A stretch of DNA of 64,000 nucleotides from Mycobacterium numidiamassiliense (GCF_900157365.1 NZ_FUEZ01000004.1:1475066-1539065); one strand, 5' to 3'. Counted from the first letter of the stretch, positions 52,760-62,003 are shown. Notes: a model not told the origin generated them from the sequence alone. Made by a program: numbers and translations.

Positions 52760-52770
52760 GCTACGAGGGC
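52698..52770 (-). tRNA. tRNA-Arg (anticodon CCT)
   Basis: On the minus strand the gene folds with a 7-base acceptor stem GCCCTCG/CGGGGGC, a D-arm, an anticodon stem CGGCT/AGCCG around the loop CTCCTAA (anticodon CCT, Arg for AGG), and a T-arm with GGTTCGAATCC. The discriminator is A; the genome then reads CCC rather than CCA, so CCA must be added after transcription. The 3' half lies inside the integrase ORF, marking this gene as the attachment site. Confidence 0.95.
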
Positions 52771-52826
52771 GGACGCGCTGAGCTTACCGGCAAACCGCCC
52801 GGCCTCAGGTCACCGGCGGCCCGCGG

Positions 52827-53645
52827 TCAGCTCAGCTCGGCGATGACGTTCGCGAAGTTCTTGATGTGGTTGTCCTGCACGGTGACCGAGGTGACGCCGT
52901 ACTTTTCGCGGTAGAAGGTCAACCTGTCGGCCATCTCGCGCGGCGTTCCGCTCAGCACCGAGGTCTGCTCCAGCAGCTCCTCATCGGAGAGCCCCGGCGC
53001 GTAGCTGCGAGTCATCTTCAGGTCGGGCAGGGTCTCGCCTTCGGCCGGGAGGGCCGTGATCGCCAGGTTCAGCTCCAGCGAATCGAATCGATCGCCGGCG
53101 GCCTTGCGGACGAACTCCACCCGTTCGGTCAGCGGGTCGTCGACGTCCTTCACGCGCGAGCCGGTCAGCCCGATGATGTGGGCATGCTGGGCGGCGATGG
53201 TGAGGACCCGGTCACCGTTGCCCGCGATGAGGATGGGCGTCTTCGGGTGATGCTCTTCGAGGTAGGTCGTCATGTGCTTGAGGTAGTCGACCCGGGCGCC
53301 GGCGCTGGGATAGGGCAGCTCGGCCGCGTCGAATTCCTCCTTGACGTACCCGGTGCCCAGGCCGATCTCGAGACGGCCATCGCTGAGCTTGTCCAGGTCA
53401 CCGAGGTCGCGGCTTAGCAGAGCCGGCTTGTAAAAGGCGGCGTTGAGCACATACATGCTCAGCTTGAGCCTCCTGGTAACCATGGCCGCCGCGGTCAGTG
53501 CCGCAATGGGAGATGCCGCACCGAGATGGTCTGGCACACAAAGAATCTCGAATCCGACATCCTCAGCGCGCTTCACTTTGTCGACGAAGGCCTCGCGCGA
53601 CTTGATGAAGCGCATGCTCATGCCGAAGCGAAAATCCTTGGCCAC
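52827..53645 (-). CDS. LLM-class F420-dependent oxidoreductase
   Basis: 272 aa from GTG 53645, 6 bases after GGAGG; a TTG at 53651 is a weaker start. (Beta/alpha)8 features: CVPDHLGAASPIAAL near residue 38, KLSMYVLNAAFYKPALLSRDL, DKLSDGRLEIGLGTGYV and ILIAGNGDRVLTIAAQHA. The TIGR03621-like layout is typical of mycobacterial F420 enzymes. Substrate unknown. The first gene right of the integration site and probably core. Confidence 0.88.
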   Translation of the reverse strand: MAKDFRFGMSMRFIKSREAFVDKVKRAEDVGFEILCVPDHLGAASPIAALTAAAMVTRRLKLSMYVLNAAFYKPALLSRDLGDLDKLSDGRLEIGLGTGYVKEEFDAAELPYPSAGARVDYLKHMTTYLEEHHPKTPILIAGNGDRVLTIAAQHAHIIGLTGSRVKDVDDPLTERVEFVRKAAGDRFDSLELNLAITALPAEGETLPDLKMTRSYAPGLSDEELLEQTSVLSGTPREMADRLTFYREKYGVTSVTVQDNHIKNFANVIAELS

Positions 53646-53679
53646 CAACAACCTCCGTTAAACGACCCCCAAGAAACAC

Positions 53680-54744
53680 TTACCAGGAAAGTGCCGCGGA
53701 TGCCAAGCCCCGGATCAGAGCCGTGGTGACCGGCGACAAGCCGTCAGCGCCCGGCAACGGGCTGCGCGGGCTCAGACCCCTGACGCGAACCGACAGCTCC
53801 AGCTGTGTCCCCCCGTCACGCACCCGGTTGACCGGGTTGTCCGGATGCAACCCCCGCAGTTCGCGGGGGATGTGGTCGAGTTCGGTGACCACCTGATAAC
53901 CGGTCACCTGGATGTGCCGGGCCAGATGCCTGGCCAGTGCGCGGTTGCGGCCGCCCGCCAGCAATTGCGTGCTGCGCCCGATGCGTCCATACCCATGCAG
54001 CGACACTGCCACATCGACGTGGTTGAGAAACTCGGCGAGCCGCGCGGACTCATCGGGATCGAATAGCACCGACGGCAGGTGATGCGGGTAGTGGTCGGGA
54101 TGGCGCACCACGTACAGCGACGCATCGGCGGCCTCCGCGGCACGTTCGGCGATGACGTCGGTCATCTGTTCCAGGCCGCCGCCGTGGATCGCGAGAAACC
54201 CGAAACGCGAACGCAGTTGGCCGGCCTCCACCACATCCGGCTCGGATAGCAGCTCCGAAAGTGATTGCGGCGCATGCCCAGACTTCGGTCTCGCCGATGT
54301 CGCTCGCGGCCAATGCGTCGGATCCCAGCGATGCAGGAAGTCGACCCAGCTCTGCGGAAGCCCATGGTGGATGGCGCCGTTGATGATTTTCGGCAGATAG
54401 CCGGGCCGCGGCGGACCGGGTGTCACCCGGTGATCGATGTATACCCAGGCCCGTGCCGGCCCGTCGTCGGTATGAACCGTCAGCCGGTCGCGCCGGTAGC
54501 GCACCGGAACGCCCTCGGCGCTGTCCAGGGTGGCCAGATCGTGCTCGGAGAGCTGCCAGAGCACCCCGTGCACCTCATTGCCGGCGGCAGGCTCGACCGT
54601 CGCCACACCGCGTTCGTTGATCAGCCAATCGTGATCGGACAGAACAGCCGGCCGGGGATCAACGGCATCGGGACAGCGCCGCGCCATTTGCTCGATGCAC
54701 ACATTGGACCCGTACGCGAAATACAGATGTCGCCGTGGCAGCAT
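53680..54744 (-). CDS. Gamma-glutamylcyclotransferase fused to poly-gamma-glutamate hydrolase-like domain
   Basis: 354 aa, ATG start. Residues 1-145: AIG2/GGCT-like fold with YFAYGSNVCIEQMARRCPDA (the YGSN substrate loop) and a Glu in DSAEGVPVRYRRDRL. Residues 165-354: PghP/DUF867-type zinc hydrolase with FLAIHGGGLEQMTD and AVSLHGYGR. The first domain opens gamma-glutamyl amides to 5-oxoproline, the second cleaves gamma-glutamyl bonds, so the fusion could fully process gamma-glutamyl polymers or peptides in the cytoplasm. Confidence 0.8.
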   Translation of the reverse strand: MLPRRHLYFAYGSNVCIEQMARRCPDAVDPRPAVLSDHDWLINERGVATVEPAAGNEVHGVLWQLSEHDLATLDSAEGVPVRYRRDRLTVHTDDGPARAWVYIDHRVTPGPPRPGYLPKIINGAIHHGLPQSWVDFLHRWDPTHWPRATSARPKSGHAPQSLSELLSEPDVVEAGQLRSRFGFLAIHGGGLEQMTDVIAERAAEAADASLYVVRHPDHYPHHLPSVLFDPDESARLAEFLNHVDVAVSLHGYGRIGRSTQLLAGGRNRALARHLARHIQVTGYQVVTELDHIPRELRGLHPDNPVNRVRDGGTQLELSVRVRGLSPRSPLPGADGLSPVTTALIRGLASAALSW

Positions 54745-54868
54745 TCAGCTCCTTACTGTCCGGCGAGTCGGCATTAGCTGAGATTATGCGTTGGCGCCTA
54801 TCGAGCCGGAGCGAGGCACGCCGAGACCCTGTGCCCAGTCCTCCATGGCGTTCGGGAAAATACCCGCC

Positions 54869-55097
54869 ATGCCTGGAAAGAAAACGGCCATCGCGGGGGC
54901 CGCGATCGTCCTCGCCAGTTGGGGGGACCGACCACACCGTCACCTCGGGCGCAGACAACCCAGACGGTGACCCTTATCGTTACCCCGCCTCCGCCGCCCA
55001 GGTGGTGCGGATCTTGCCGACCGGTATGGCGTTCATGACCCGAGATTGCGGGAACCTGGCAGAAGATCTGACAGGCAAGTTTCCAGATCGCTTGTAA
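54869..55097 (+). pseudogene. Small secreted-protein gene, frameshifted at a G6 tract
   Basis: ATG 54869 starts a signal peptide (MPGKKTAIAGAAIVLAS). The frame ends early, but removal of one G from the six-G run at 54921-54926 joins it to a second frame that continues as DHTVTSGADNPDGDPYRYPA and ends DLTGKFPDRL at 55097. The full product would be about 75 aa with one Cys. Either a real frameshift, a slippery tract, or a sequence error. Confidence 0.5.
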
Positions 55098-55182
55098 CCG
55101 TGCGTGTTACATATGGTCACCGAACTGACGTAACCTCCCCCGCAACTTTCATAACTTTCGGGGAAGATAGGGCGGTGACGCA

Positions 55183-55455
55183 ATGATCAGAGACCTACGG
55201 GCCCCGATCGACGCGACATGGATCGGCGAATGGGATGGCCACGCACGAGGCTTCAACGCGGGGGACTGGGCGGTCACCCACGCCGTACACGACGGCCACG
55301 GTGACATTCATGTCACCGTCCACGGCGTGCAATATGACGACGGCCGCACGGTGCGCAAGATCGTTGTCGACTGCCCCGGCGAGATCACACCGGCCGAGGC
55401 GCGCAAGCTGTCGGTGGCGCTCACCGCGGCAGCCGAAGCGGCCGAGACAGCGTAG
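55183..55455 (+). CDS. Hypothetical protein
   Basis: 90 aa, ATG start, GGCGGTGAC upstream. Strand-rich with alternating charges: WIGEWDGHARGFNAGDWAVT, then HGDIHVTVHGVQYDDGRTVR, and a C-terminal helix PAEARKLSVALTAAAEAAE. I know no characterised homologue. Codon bias and length support a genuine gene. Convergent with the maleylpyruvate isomerase-like gene. Confidence 0.65.
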   Translation: MIRDLRAPIDATWIGEWDGHARGFNAGDWAVTHAVHDGHGDIHVTVHGVQYDDGRTVRKIVVDCPGEITPAEARKLSVALTAAAEAAETA

Positions 55456-55465
55456 ATCGACCGCA

Positions 55466-56254
55466 TCATTCTTCGAGGTCGTTGCGGCGTGGTCGGGTCG
55501 CGTCGTTGCTGCAGGCGGGCAAGAGGTTGGTCGGGTCTCCGTGCCAGGGGAGTGCCATCACTTGGCGGACGCTGCGTCGTCCGCCAAAGGCACGAAGGTA
55601 CTCGAACTCCGAAACATGGAGCACGAGTCGATCTGTCGCGGTATCTGGGTCGCCGAGCTGCACCGTCCCCATCGTCGGAGTGGTCAACCGAACCGCGGGC
55701 AGTCCAGTCTGTCGGGCCATACGATCGTAGGTCGTCGTCATGAACGCCAGGGCGACCTCAAACGCGAGATCGCCTGTGCGGCAGCCCGGTTCATTCAGTG
55801 CACCGCGAATATCGTACTCGTGGGTGAGAGTATCGAAGACAAGTTGGCAGCCCGATCCTTCGGGAACCAGACTGAGCAGCTCCGTCACCGGATCGATCGT
55901 CTGACCCCAGAGGTCCAGCAGGTCGTCAATGCTCTTGCTGCCCAGGCGATCTACCTGTGCAGCCGTCCATTGTTCGGTGCCTTTTCCCTCCATGTTGAGT
56001 GACACGATGTCGTCTGCGACGCCGGCCAGGTGCGCAACCGCCTGGCGGATGGTCCAGGCAGGGCAGGCGGGCACCTTCAGCTCAGCGACATCGGCACGGC
56101 CGCGCAGCAGGGCGTCGATACGTCTGTAGACGAGGCGGTAGGCCGCCACGGCATCGGAACTGGGCAGCAGTTGGGGCCGCCGACCGCAGTGTGCAACAAG
56201 GTCGTCTACCTCTGCGTAACCCATCGGCTGGTTCTGGCGATTCTCCACACCCAT
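55466..56254 (-). CDS. Maleylpyruvate isomerase-family (DinB-like) mycothiol-dependent protein
   Basis: 262 aa from ATG 56254; earlier starts would extend into AT-rich non-coding sequence. N-terminal four-helix bundle domain: ACPAWTIRQAVAHLAGVADD with the His metal ligand, then LVFDTLTHEYDIRGALNEPG, the HEYDIR motif of the MDMPI group, and a C-terminal SCP-like domain. Members use mycothiol for isomerisation or transfer. An AT-rich tandem repeat lies immediately upstream. Confidence 0.78.
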   Translation of the reverse strand: MGVENRQNQPMGYAEVDDLVAHCGRRPQLLPSSDAVAAYRLVYRRIDALLRGRADVAELKVPACPAWTIRQAVAHLAGVADDIVSLNMEGKGTEQWTAAQVDRLGSKSIDDLLDLWGQTIDPVTELLSLVPEGSGCQLVFDTLTHEYDIRGALNEPGCRTGDLAFEVALAFMTTTYDRMARQTGLPAVRLTTPTMGTVQLGDPDTATDRLVLHVSEFEYLRAFGGRRSVRQVMALPWHGDPTNLLPACSNDATRPRRNDLEE

Positions 56255-56271
56255 GAGCAGCGACCTTACCC

Positions 56272-56289
56272 GAAAATAAGGAAAATAAG
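56272..56289. repeat. Tandem 9-base AT-rich repeat at promoter
   Basis: GAAAATAAG occurs twice in direct succession, followed by a third, imperfect AGAAATATAAG. It lies 18 bases upstream of the 56254 start codon on the other strand. It could be a promoter element or simply low-GC intergenic DNA. Confidence 0.5.
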
Positions 56290-56412
56290 AGAAATATAAG
56301 GTATCAATAAGATCAGCATCGAGGAGCTTTTCACTTTGACCCGGCAGTAACGGCCACTGCAGCCAACGGACTGGGCGCGCGGAGCGGCGATCAGCCACCA
56401 TCGCAGGTTTGG

Positions 56413-57069
56413 CTAGGCCGCTGTGACGCGTTGGTGGGCAGTCAGGAGCAGGTGATCGTAGGTGCTGCGGGTGGGCAGGGTGTCGTCGTAGGTCAGTTCG
56501 AGGAAGTCGGCGGCGAGCCGTTCAGCGAAGGGGCGAAGTTTGACGTTGGTTTCCTGTGATCGCCATTTGAGGATGTCGAATGCCTTGTCGGCGTCGAGGC
56601 GATAGACCAGCATCAGCATTCCCTTGGTTTGCTCGATCACGCCACGGTTTTGGGAGATTTCTGCGATAGCGTCGCTGATTGCGTCCTGCAGGGTCGGGGT
56701 GACGTCGAGGTAGAAACCGTGGGTGCCGACGACCTCGCCGAGGTCGTCGTGGAGCTGTTCACCGACGACGACCACGTCGCGGGTGCGGCCCTGCGTGTCG
56801 ATGATGCGGTGCCGGGAGCTGATCGGCGAGCGAGTTTGCTGCACATGGTCGAGGAGCGCGGCCATTTTCGGGCGGTCGTCGGGGTACTTGTGCGACATCA
56901 CCAGTTCAGTCGTCACGGTGACCGAGCCGGGCTCGTATCCGTGGATCTGGTCGACTTCGGGGGACCATTCCCACCGCCCGTCGGTGAAGTAAAAGCGAAA
57001 CCAGCCCGCGCGAAGCGCAGTGCCATCGGCAGACAATTCGACCGCTGAGGGATCGTCGCTATCCGTCAC
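56413..57069 (-). CDS. PAS-ANTAR transcription antitermination regulator
   Basis: 218 aa from GTG 57069 with AAGGAG 6 bases upstream; a longer frame to 57159 is not needed. A PAS fold (residues about 25-125) with WEWSPEVDQIHGYEPG and STYDHLLL at the very end flank an ANTAR domain (about 140-200) with the GVIEQTKGMLMLVYRLDADKAF core. ANTAR proteins bind paired hairpins in mRNA leaders to prevent termination. The PAS part senses a ligand. It stands alone. Confidence 0.88.
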   Translation of the reverse strand: MTDSDDPSAVELSADGTALRAGWFRFYFTDGRWEWSPEVDQIHGYEPGSVTVTTELVMSHKYPDDRPKMAALLDHVQQTRSPISSRHRIIDTQGRTRDVVVVGEQLHDDLGEVVGTHGFYLDVTPTLQDAISDAIAEISQNRGVIEQTKGMLMLVYRLDADKAFDILKWRSQETNVKLRPFAERLAADFLELTYDDTLPTRSTYDHLLLTAHQRVTAA

Positions 57070-57459
57070 TATCGGCTCCTTGAGGAGGCTCGGCAGGTCA
57101 TCTACCGCCGCCTCGGGTGAGGCGGAAATCGGTGCGGCCACAAGACAACGTGACGGCACGGGTGGTGTCCATTACTTCAGTCATCCCGCGAATCTAGGCA
57201 CGCGTCGTGGCGAGCCCGACGAGCGTCGACTTCGACGGGTCAGCTTTCGCCGCGTGCACCGTTTCGGCGCGATCTCGCATTGAAGCGATGCTGTGAAGCA
57301 TCCCTCGTCCGCAGGTTCCGGGCGCACGCCACATTCTTACCCCTTGCGATTAGGCATCGCTACTTAAACGTTCACGCTCTTAACTTTTATCATGCCAGCA
57401 ACGAACTCAAAGGCCGGCAAGGTCTGCCTGTTCCGGTAGGAGGGAGCTAGACGCGTTTG
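57070..57459. other. Intergenic region without recognisable gene
   Basis: About 390 bases between the PAS-ANTAR start and the mntH stop. The AT-rich part at 57350-57400 may include the upstream end of a transcript. I see no hairpin terminator, small RNA or ORF with a ribosome site that I can support. Confidence 0.5.
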
Positions 57460-58740
57460 CTAGTGACCTTTCACGGTCAGATAGATCAGCACCATATTCA
57501 GGACGCTCACCAATAACGCGATCGCCCAGCCGATGACCGTCGTAATGGGATGGTTGACATCGCTACCCATCAGCTTGCGGCTGCTCGTCAGCATCACCAG
57601 CGGTAGCACTGCGAACGGAATCCCGAAGGACAGCACGACCTGCGAAAGCACCAGCGCGCGAGTCGGATCGAAGCCCAGCGCCAGCACCGCCAGCGCCGGA
57701 CACAGCGTGATCAACCGGCGCAGCACCATCGGTATCGACTTGTGCAGCAATCCCTGCATGATCATCGCCCCCGCGTAGGCGCCCACCGACGACGACGCCA
57801 GGCCCGAGGCGAGCAGCCCGATGGCGAACAGCAGCGCGATCGTCGTCCCCAGCGTGTTGTGGATCGCCGTGTACGCGCCTTCGATCGATGCCGTTTCCGT
57901 CTGGCCCTGCAGGTTGATCGCGGCGACCAACAGCATCGCCGCGTTTACGGTTCCCGCGACCGCCATCGCCAGCACGACATCGACCCGGGTGATGCGCAAC
58001 AACCGGCGCCGCGGCGGGCCGGCCTCGGGATGCCCGTGCCGGTCCAGGGCAAGACCAGAGTGCAGGTACACCGCATGCGGCATCACGGTGGCGCCCAGGA
58101 TGGCAGCGGCCAGCAACACACTTTCGGCGCCGCGAAAGCGTGGCACCAGCCCGCCGATCACGGCGTCCGGCGGCGGGGTTGCGACGAAGAAACTCGCCGC
58201 GAAACCGATGGCGATGACCACGAGCAGGCCGGTGATGACGCGCTCGAAGATGATCTGCCCGCGCCGGTCCTGGATGGACATGAGCAGCAGAGACACCACT
58301 CCGGTGATGACCCCGCCGAGCAGCAGCGGCAGACCGAACAAGATGCGCAGGGCGATCGCGCCGCCGACGACTTCGGCGGCATCCGTTGCCACCGCCACGA
58401 GTTCGGCCTGGGCCCAAAAGGCCAGCCGCAGTGGGCGATTCATCTGCCTGCCGATCGCCGACGGCAGCGATCGGCCGGTTACCAGCCCGAGTTTCGCCGA
58501 CAAGTACTGCACCAGGCCCGCCAGCACATTGGCCACCACGACGACCCACAGCAACAGGTAGCCGTACTGCGCGCCGGAACTGACGTTGGCCGCGACGTTG
58601 CCCGGATCGACATAGGCGATCGCGGCGACAAACGCCGGCCCGAGCAGATACCAGCTGTTATTCAGCGAGGCCTGCGTGCCCTGCGCCACCGTATCGACCC
58701 TCGATCCTCTACCTCGCTCGGTGAGTGTGAGGTTAACCAA
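57460..58740 (-). CDS. mntH: Nramp-family divalent metal (Mn2+/Fe2+) transporter
   Basis: 426 aa, TTG start (GTG 58689 is an alternative). Eleven predicted membrane segments. The metal-site motifs DPGN (AYVDPGNVAANVSSGAQYG) in helix 1 and MPH (GATVMPHAVYLHS) in helix 6 are intact. The N-terminal NNSWYLLGPAFVAAIAYVDPG is close to what I recall for M. tuberculosis MntH (Rv0924c). It imports Mn2+ with protons. Next to the DapB-fold reductase gene, as in M. tuberculosis. Confidence 0.95.
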   Translation of the reverse strand: MVNLTLTERGRGSRVDTVAQGTQASLNNSWYLLGPAFVAAIAYVDPGNVAANVSSGAQYGYLLLWVVVVANVLAGLVQYLSAKLGLVTGRSLPSAIGRQMNRPLRLAFWAQAELVAVATDAAEVVGGAIALRILFGLPLLLGGVITGVVSLLLMSIQDRRGQIIFERVITGLLVVIAIGFAASFFVATPPPDAVIGGLVPRFRGAESVLLAAAILGATVMPHAVYLHSGLALDRHGHPEAGPPRRRLLRITRVDVVLAMAVAGTVNAAMLLVAAINLQGQTETASIEGAYTAIHNTLGTTIALLFAIGLLASGLASSSVGAYAGAMIMQGLLHKSIPMVLRRLITLCPALAVLALGFDPTRALVLSQVVLSFGIPFAVLPLVMLTSSRKLMGSDVNHPITTVIGWAIALLVSVLNMVLIYLTVKGH

Positions 58741-58771
58741 CGCCGCCGGTAGCGAACCGTGGGGCTACCGC

Positions 58772-59848
58772 TCACCCGGGAACATAGAGCCCGCGTCCGG
58801 GGATCAGCGGCAAATCCAGCGTCGTCACGATGCCGGGGGCGGCGGCCACCACGGCGGGGATCGCGTTGACCACCCGCATCGCGGTGGCGACCAGGCCGGC
58901 GTGGTTGTGATCCCCGTTGGGGCTGCTCAGGCAGACGTCCATGGCGTAGGACGGCTCACCTTTGATTTCGATGCGGTAGGAGCCACCCTCCTGTGCGGGC
59001 TGCGGCCAATCCGGGCACAGGTCATCGCGCAGCCGGGTGACGTGTTCCAGGACGACGACGGGATCGCCGTCGACCAATCCGAACACCTCGAACCGCAGCG
59101 CCGCCGCGGTGCCCTTGGCGATGTGCCCCGAAGCGATCTCGAAGTCCTCGGGGGCCGGCACGCGCACGTAGGTCTGGGCGACGTCGTCGAGCGTGATGCC
59201 CAGTCCCGCGGCCATCTGACGGATCACCGATCCCCACGCCAGGCTGAGCACACCGGGCTGCAGCAGCATCGGGATGTCGTCGATCGGCTTACCGAATCCC
59301 ATGACATCGAACATGACCGCGGCACTGTCGTAGGTGGCGTAGTCGACGATCTCCATGCACCGGATCTGCTGGATGTTCTGACACGTACCGGCCAGGGCCA
59401 GCGGCAACAGGTCGTTGGCGAAGCCGGGATCGATGCCGTTGACGTAGACGCTCGAATTGCCTTCTCGTGCAGCGTCTTCGATCGGTTTGATCAGCTCTTC
59501 CGGAATGACCTGCCACGGGTATTGCAGGAACACCGGACCGCTGCCGACGATGTTGATCCCGGCTGCCAGGACGCGGCGATAGTCTTCCAGCGCCTCGGGC
59601 AGCCGGTTGTCGGCCAGGGCGTTGTAGACGGCGCACCGCGGCCCGGTGGCCAGCACCGCATCCAGATCGGTGCTGGCGAGTACACCGGTCGAATCCTTAA
59701 GTCCGGCAAGCTCTGCCGCGTCTTTGCCTGCCTTGGCATCCGAGGACACCCAGACGCCGGTGAGCTCGAACTCCGGGTTGGTGATGAGTGCTCGCAGTGC
59801 GTGGATTCCGACATTGCCGGTGCCCAGCTGGACGACGGGGATGGGCAT
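58772..59848 (-). CDS. DapB-fold NAD(P)-dependent reductase (Rv0926c-like)
   Basis: 358 aa, ATG start. N-terminal Rossmann motif VVQLGTGNVGIHALRAL, ELTGVWVSSDAKAGKD, and a C-terminal domain ending NAIPAVVAAAPGIVTTLDLPLIPGRGLYVPG. The family is annotated as dihydrodipicolinate reductase-like, 2,4-diaminopentanoate dehydrogenase-like proteins in mycobacteria; substrate unknown. Its position matches Rv0926c. Spaced 24 bases from the upstream SDR and probably co-transcribed with it. Confidence 0.88.
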   Translation of the reverse strand: MPIPVVQLGTGNVGIHALRALITNPEFELTGVWVSSDAKAGKDAAELAGLKDSTGVLASTDLDAVLATGPRCAVYNALADNRLPEALEDYRRVLAAGINIVGSGPVFLQYPWQVIPEELIKPIEDAAREGNSSVYVNGIDPGFANDLLPLALAGTCQNIQQIRCMEIVDYATYDSAAVMFDVMGFGKPIDDIPMLLQPGVLSLAWGSVIRQMAAGLGITLDDVAQTYVRVPAPEDFEIASGHIAKGTAAALRFEVFGLVDGDPVVVLEHVTRLRDDLCPDWPQPAQEGGSYRIEIKGEPSYAMDVCLSSPNGDHNHAGLVATAMRVVNAIPAVVAAAPGIVTTLDLPLIPGRGLYVPG

Positions 59849-59872
59849 GACTGGCTCCTTAAGCCTGGCGGG

Positions 59873-60664
59873 TCACAGGTCCGGGACAGGGATGTCGAGA
59901 TTCGGGTAGGTAAGGCCGCCGTCGACCTCCAGTGTCTTGCCGGTCAGGAAGTTACCGGCCGGCGACGCCAAATACACTGCCGCAGCGGCGATATCGACGG
60001 GGTCGCCGAGGCGGCGCATAGGTGTCACCTTCTCCATCGGCTCGCGCAGTTCGTCGTTGGAGGCCACCACGTCCAGTGCGGAAGTCAGGATGGAGCCGGG
60101 CGCGATCGCGTTGACCCGGATGCGTGGGCACAGGTCCAGCGCCGCCAGCCGCGTGTAGTGCGCCAGCGCAGCCTTGGCGGTTCCGTAGGCGGCGAAGCCG
60201 CGTCCGGCGAGCCGGCCCATGGTGGAGGTGATGTTGATGATGCTGCCCTCGCCCGAGTGCTCGAGCATCAACGGCACCGCGGCCAGCGTCAGGGCGTGGG
60301 CGGTGGCGACGTTGAAGGTGAAGGCGTCCTTGAGGTCCTTGGTCGACGTGGTCAGCAGGGTGTTGGGCATGGTGCCACCGACGTTGTTGACGACGATGTC
60401 CAGCTTCCCGAAGGCCTCGACGGCCTGGCCGGCCAGCTGGGCGGTGGCCTCGGGATGGGCCAGGTCGGCGGTGACGATGTGCGCCTTGCGCCCGGTGGCG
60501 CGGACCTGTTCTGCGACGGCCTCTAGTTGAGATTCCGTACGCGAGGCGATGAGCACATCGGCGCCCGCTTCGGCGAAAGCCAGCGCGATGGCCGCGCCCA
60601 GGCCACGGCCAGCGCCGGTTATTACAGCGACTTTGTCGTCGAGACGGAACCTGTCAAGGATCAT
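59873..60664 (-). CDS. SDR-family oxidoreductase (Rv0927c-like)
   Basis: 263 aa, ATG start. [60 protein letters not shown] with the catalytic Ser/Tyr/Lys, and a C-terminal [15 protein letters not shown]. Classical NAD(P)-dependent SDR. Divergent from the first pstS gene as Rv0927c is from pstS3; the gap may hold both promoters. Confidence 0.9.
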   Translation of the reverse strand: MILDRFRLDDKVAVITGAGRGLGAAIALAFAEAGADVLIASRTESQLEAVAEQVRATGRKAHIVTADLAHPEATAQLAGQAVEAFGKLDIVVNNVGGTMPNTLLTTSTKDLKDAFTFNVATAHALTLAAVPLMLEHSGEGSIINITSTMGRLAGRGFAAYGTAKAALAHYTRLAALDLCPRIRVNAIAPGSILTSALDVVASNDELREPMEKVTPMRRLGDPVDIAAAAVYLASPAGNFLTGKTLEVDGGLTYPNLDIPVPDL

Positions 60665-60850
60665 TGCGGCCTCTCTTCATTGAGCTGTCGGCCGAAACGG
60701 TAGCAGCCTCGCCGTCTCGGGTCGTGGCATTTCTGAAACAGGTTCTAGTTTGGCATATCGCTACGGCATGACAGATGCGGCCGGTAAATGGTGGTTGCGA
60801 TTGCGAACCCGCTGACAGCCTGCGACGATAGCCTGGCAAATTCGCGGAAG

Positions 60851-60870
60851 GTTAATCTTCTTACGGTTAG
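60851..60870 (+). promoter_or_regulatory. GTTAA...TTCTTAC element upstream of first pstS
   Basis: GTTAA, then 2 bases, TTCTTAC and GGTTAG. The same GTTAA and TTCTTAC pair occurs upstream of the second pstS (62064-62084, with a 4-base gap). It ends 20 bases before the TTG start. Possibly a phosphate-response (RegX3-type) or promoter element; inference only. Confidence 0.4.
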
Positions 60871-60890
60871 CGCCAAGGCTGCGAGGAAGT

Positions 60891-62003
60891 TTGACGATCA
60901 ATCGGTTGGGCGCCGCACTGAGCGCTCTGGCGACTGCTGCTCTGGTGCTCTCAGCCTGCGGCGACGACAACAACGCGAGCGGACCCAAAGCGACACCGAG
61001 TAAGTCTTCGGCGCCGGTCGGCTGCGGCGGCAAACCGACCCTGAAGGCCAGCGGGTCCACCGCGCAGGCCAACGCGATGACGCGCTTCGTCAGGGCATTC
61101 GAGCAGGCCTGCCCAGGCCAGACGGTGAACTACACGCCGAACGGGTCGGGCGCCGGAATCGGCGAATTCACGGGAAACCAAACCGATTTCGCCGGCTCGG
61201 ACTCAACGTTGATTCCCAGCGAGTACGTCTCGGCCCAACAACGATGTGGCTCGCCCGCGTGGGAACTGCCGGTGGTGTTCGGCCCGATCGCGATCACCTA
61301 CAACGTCAAGGGACTGACGTCGCTGATTCTCGACGGCGCGACCGCGGCCAGGATCTTCAACGGCGCAGTGAGCCGGTGGAACGATCCCGCGATCCAGGCA
61401 CTGAACCCGGCTGCCAGCCTGCCCGCCGAGCCGATTCAGGTCATTTTCCGCAGCGACGAGTCCGGGACCTCGGACAACTTCCAGAGATACCTCGACACCG
61501 CGGGCGGCGACGCATGGGGCAAGGGCGCCGGCAAGACCTTCAAGGGCGGAGTCGGCGAGGGCGCCAAGGGCAACGAGGGCACGTCGGAAGCCGTCAAAGG
61601 CACCGAGGGGGCGATCACCTACAACGAATGGTCCTTCGCCCTGGCGCAACACCTCACCGCGGCCAAGGTCATCACGTCGGCCGGCCCGGTTCCCGTCGAG
61701 ATAAACACGGACTCGGTAGGCAGAACGATCGCCAGTGCCTACTTTATGAAAAAGGGCAACGACCTCGCCCTGGACACCATCTCGTTCTATCGGCCCAACG
61801 AGGCCGGCGCCTACCCGATCGTGCTGGCGACATACGAGATTGTGTGCTCGAAGTATTCCGATCCCCAGGTCGGCACGGCGGTGAAGGCCTTCCTGCAGTC
61901 GACAATCGGTGCCGGCCAGGATGGCTTGGCGGACAACGGATATATTCCTATACCGGACGCGTTCAAGTCGAGGTTGTCGAGCGCGGTCAACGCGATTTCG
62001 TGA
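60891..62003 (+). CDS. pstS: Phosphate-binding lipoprotein PstS
   Basis: 370 aa, TTG start with GAGGAAG 4 bases upstream. Lipobox LSAC with Cys23, an Asn/Lys/Ser-rich linker, then the PstS fold: [36 protein letters not shown] (Ser/Asp of the phosphate site) and [16 protein letters not shown]. It binds inorganic phosphate outside the membrane for the PstCAB importer. A close paralog follows at 62167, so the pair is a tandem duplication. Confidence 0.94.
   Translation: MTINRLGAALSALATAALVLSACGDDNNASGPKATPSKSSAPVGCGGKPTLKASGSTAQANAMTRFVRAFEQACPGQTVNYTPNGSGAGIGEFTGNQTDFAGSDSTLIPSEYVSAQQRCGSPAWELPVVFGPIAITYNVKGLTSLILDGATAARIFNGAVSRWNDPAIQALNPAASLPAEPIQVIFRSDESGTSDNFQRYLDTAGGDAWGKGAGKTFKGGVGEGAKGNEGTSEAVKGTEGAITYNEWSFALAQHLTAAKVITSAGPVPVEINTDSVGRTIASAYFMKKGNDLALDTISFYRPNEAGAYPIVLATYEIVCSKYSDPQVGTAVKAFLQSTIGAGQDGLADNGYIPIPDAFKSRLSSAVNAIS

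Noticed and set aside
58676..60526. 616-codon plus-strand frame opposite the DapB-fold and SDR genes
   Set aside because: It is antisense to two well conserved genes, and its composition (Arg/Gly/Asp/His-rich) is typical of high-GC shadow frames.
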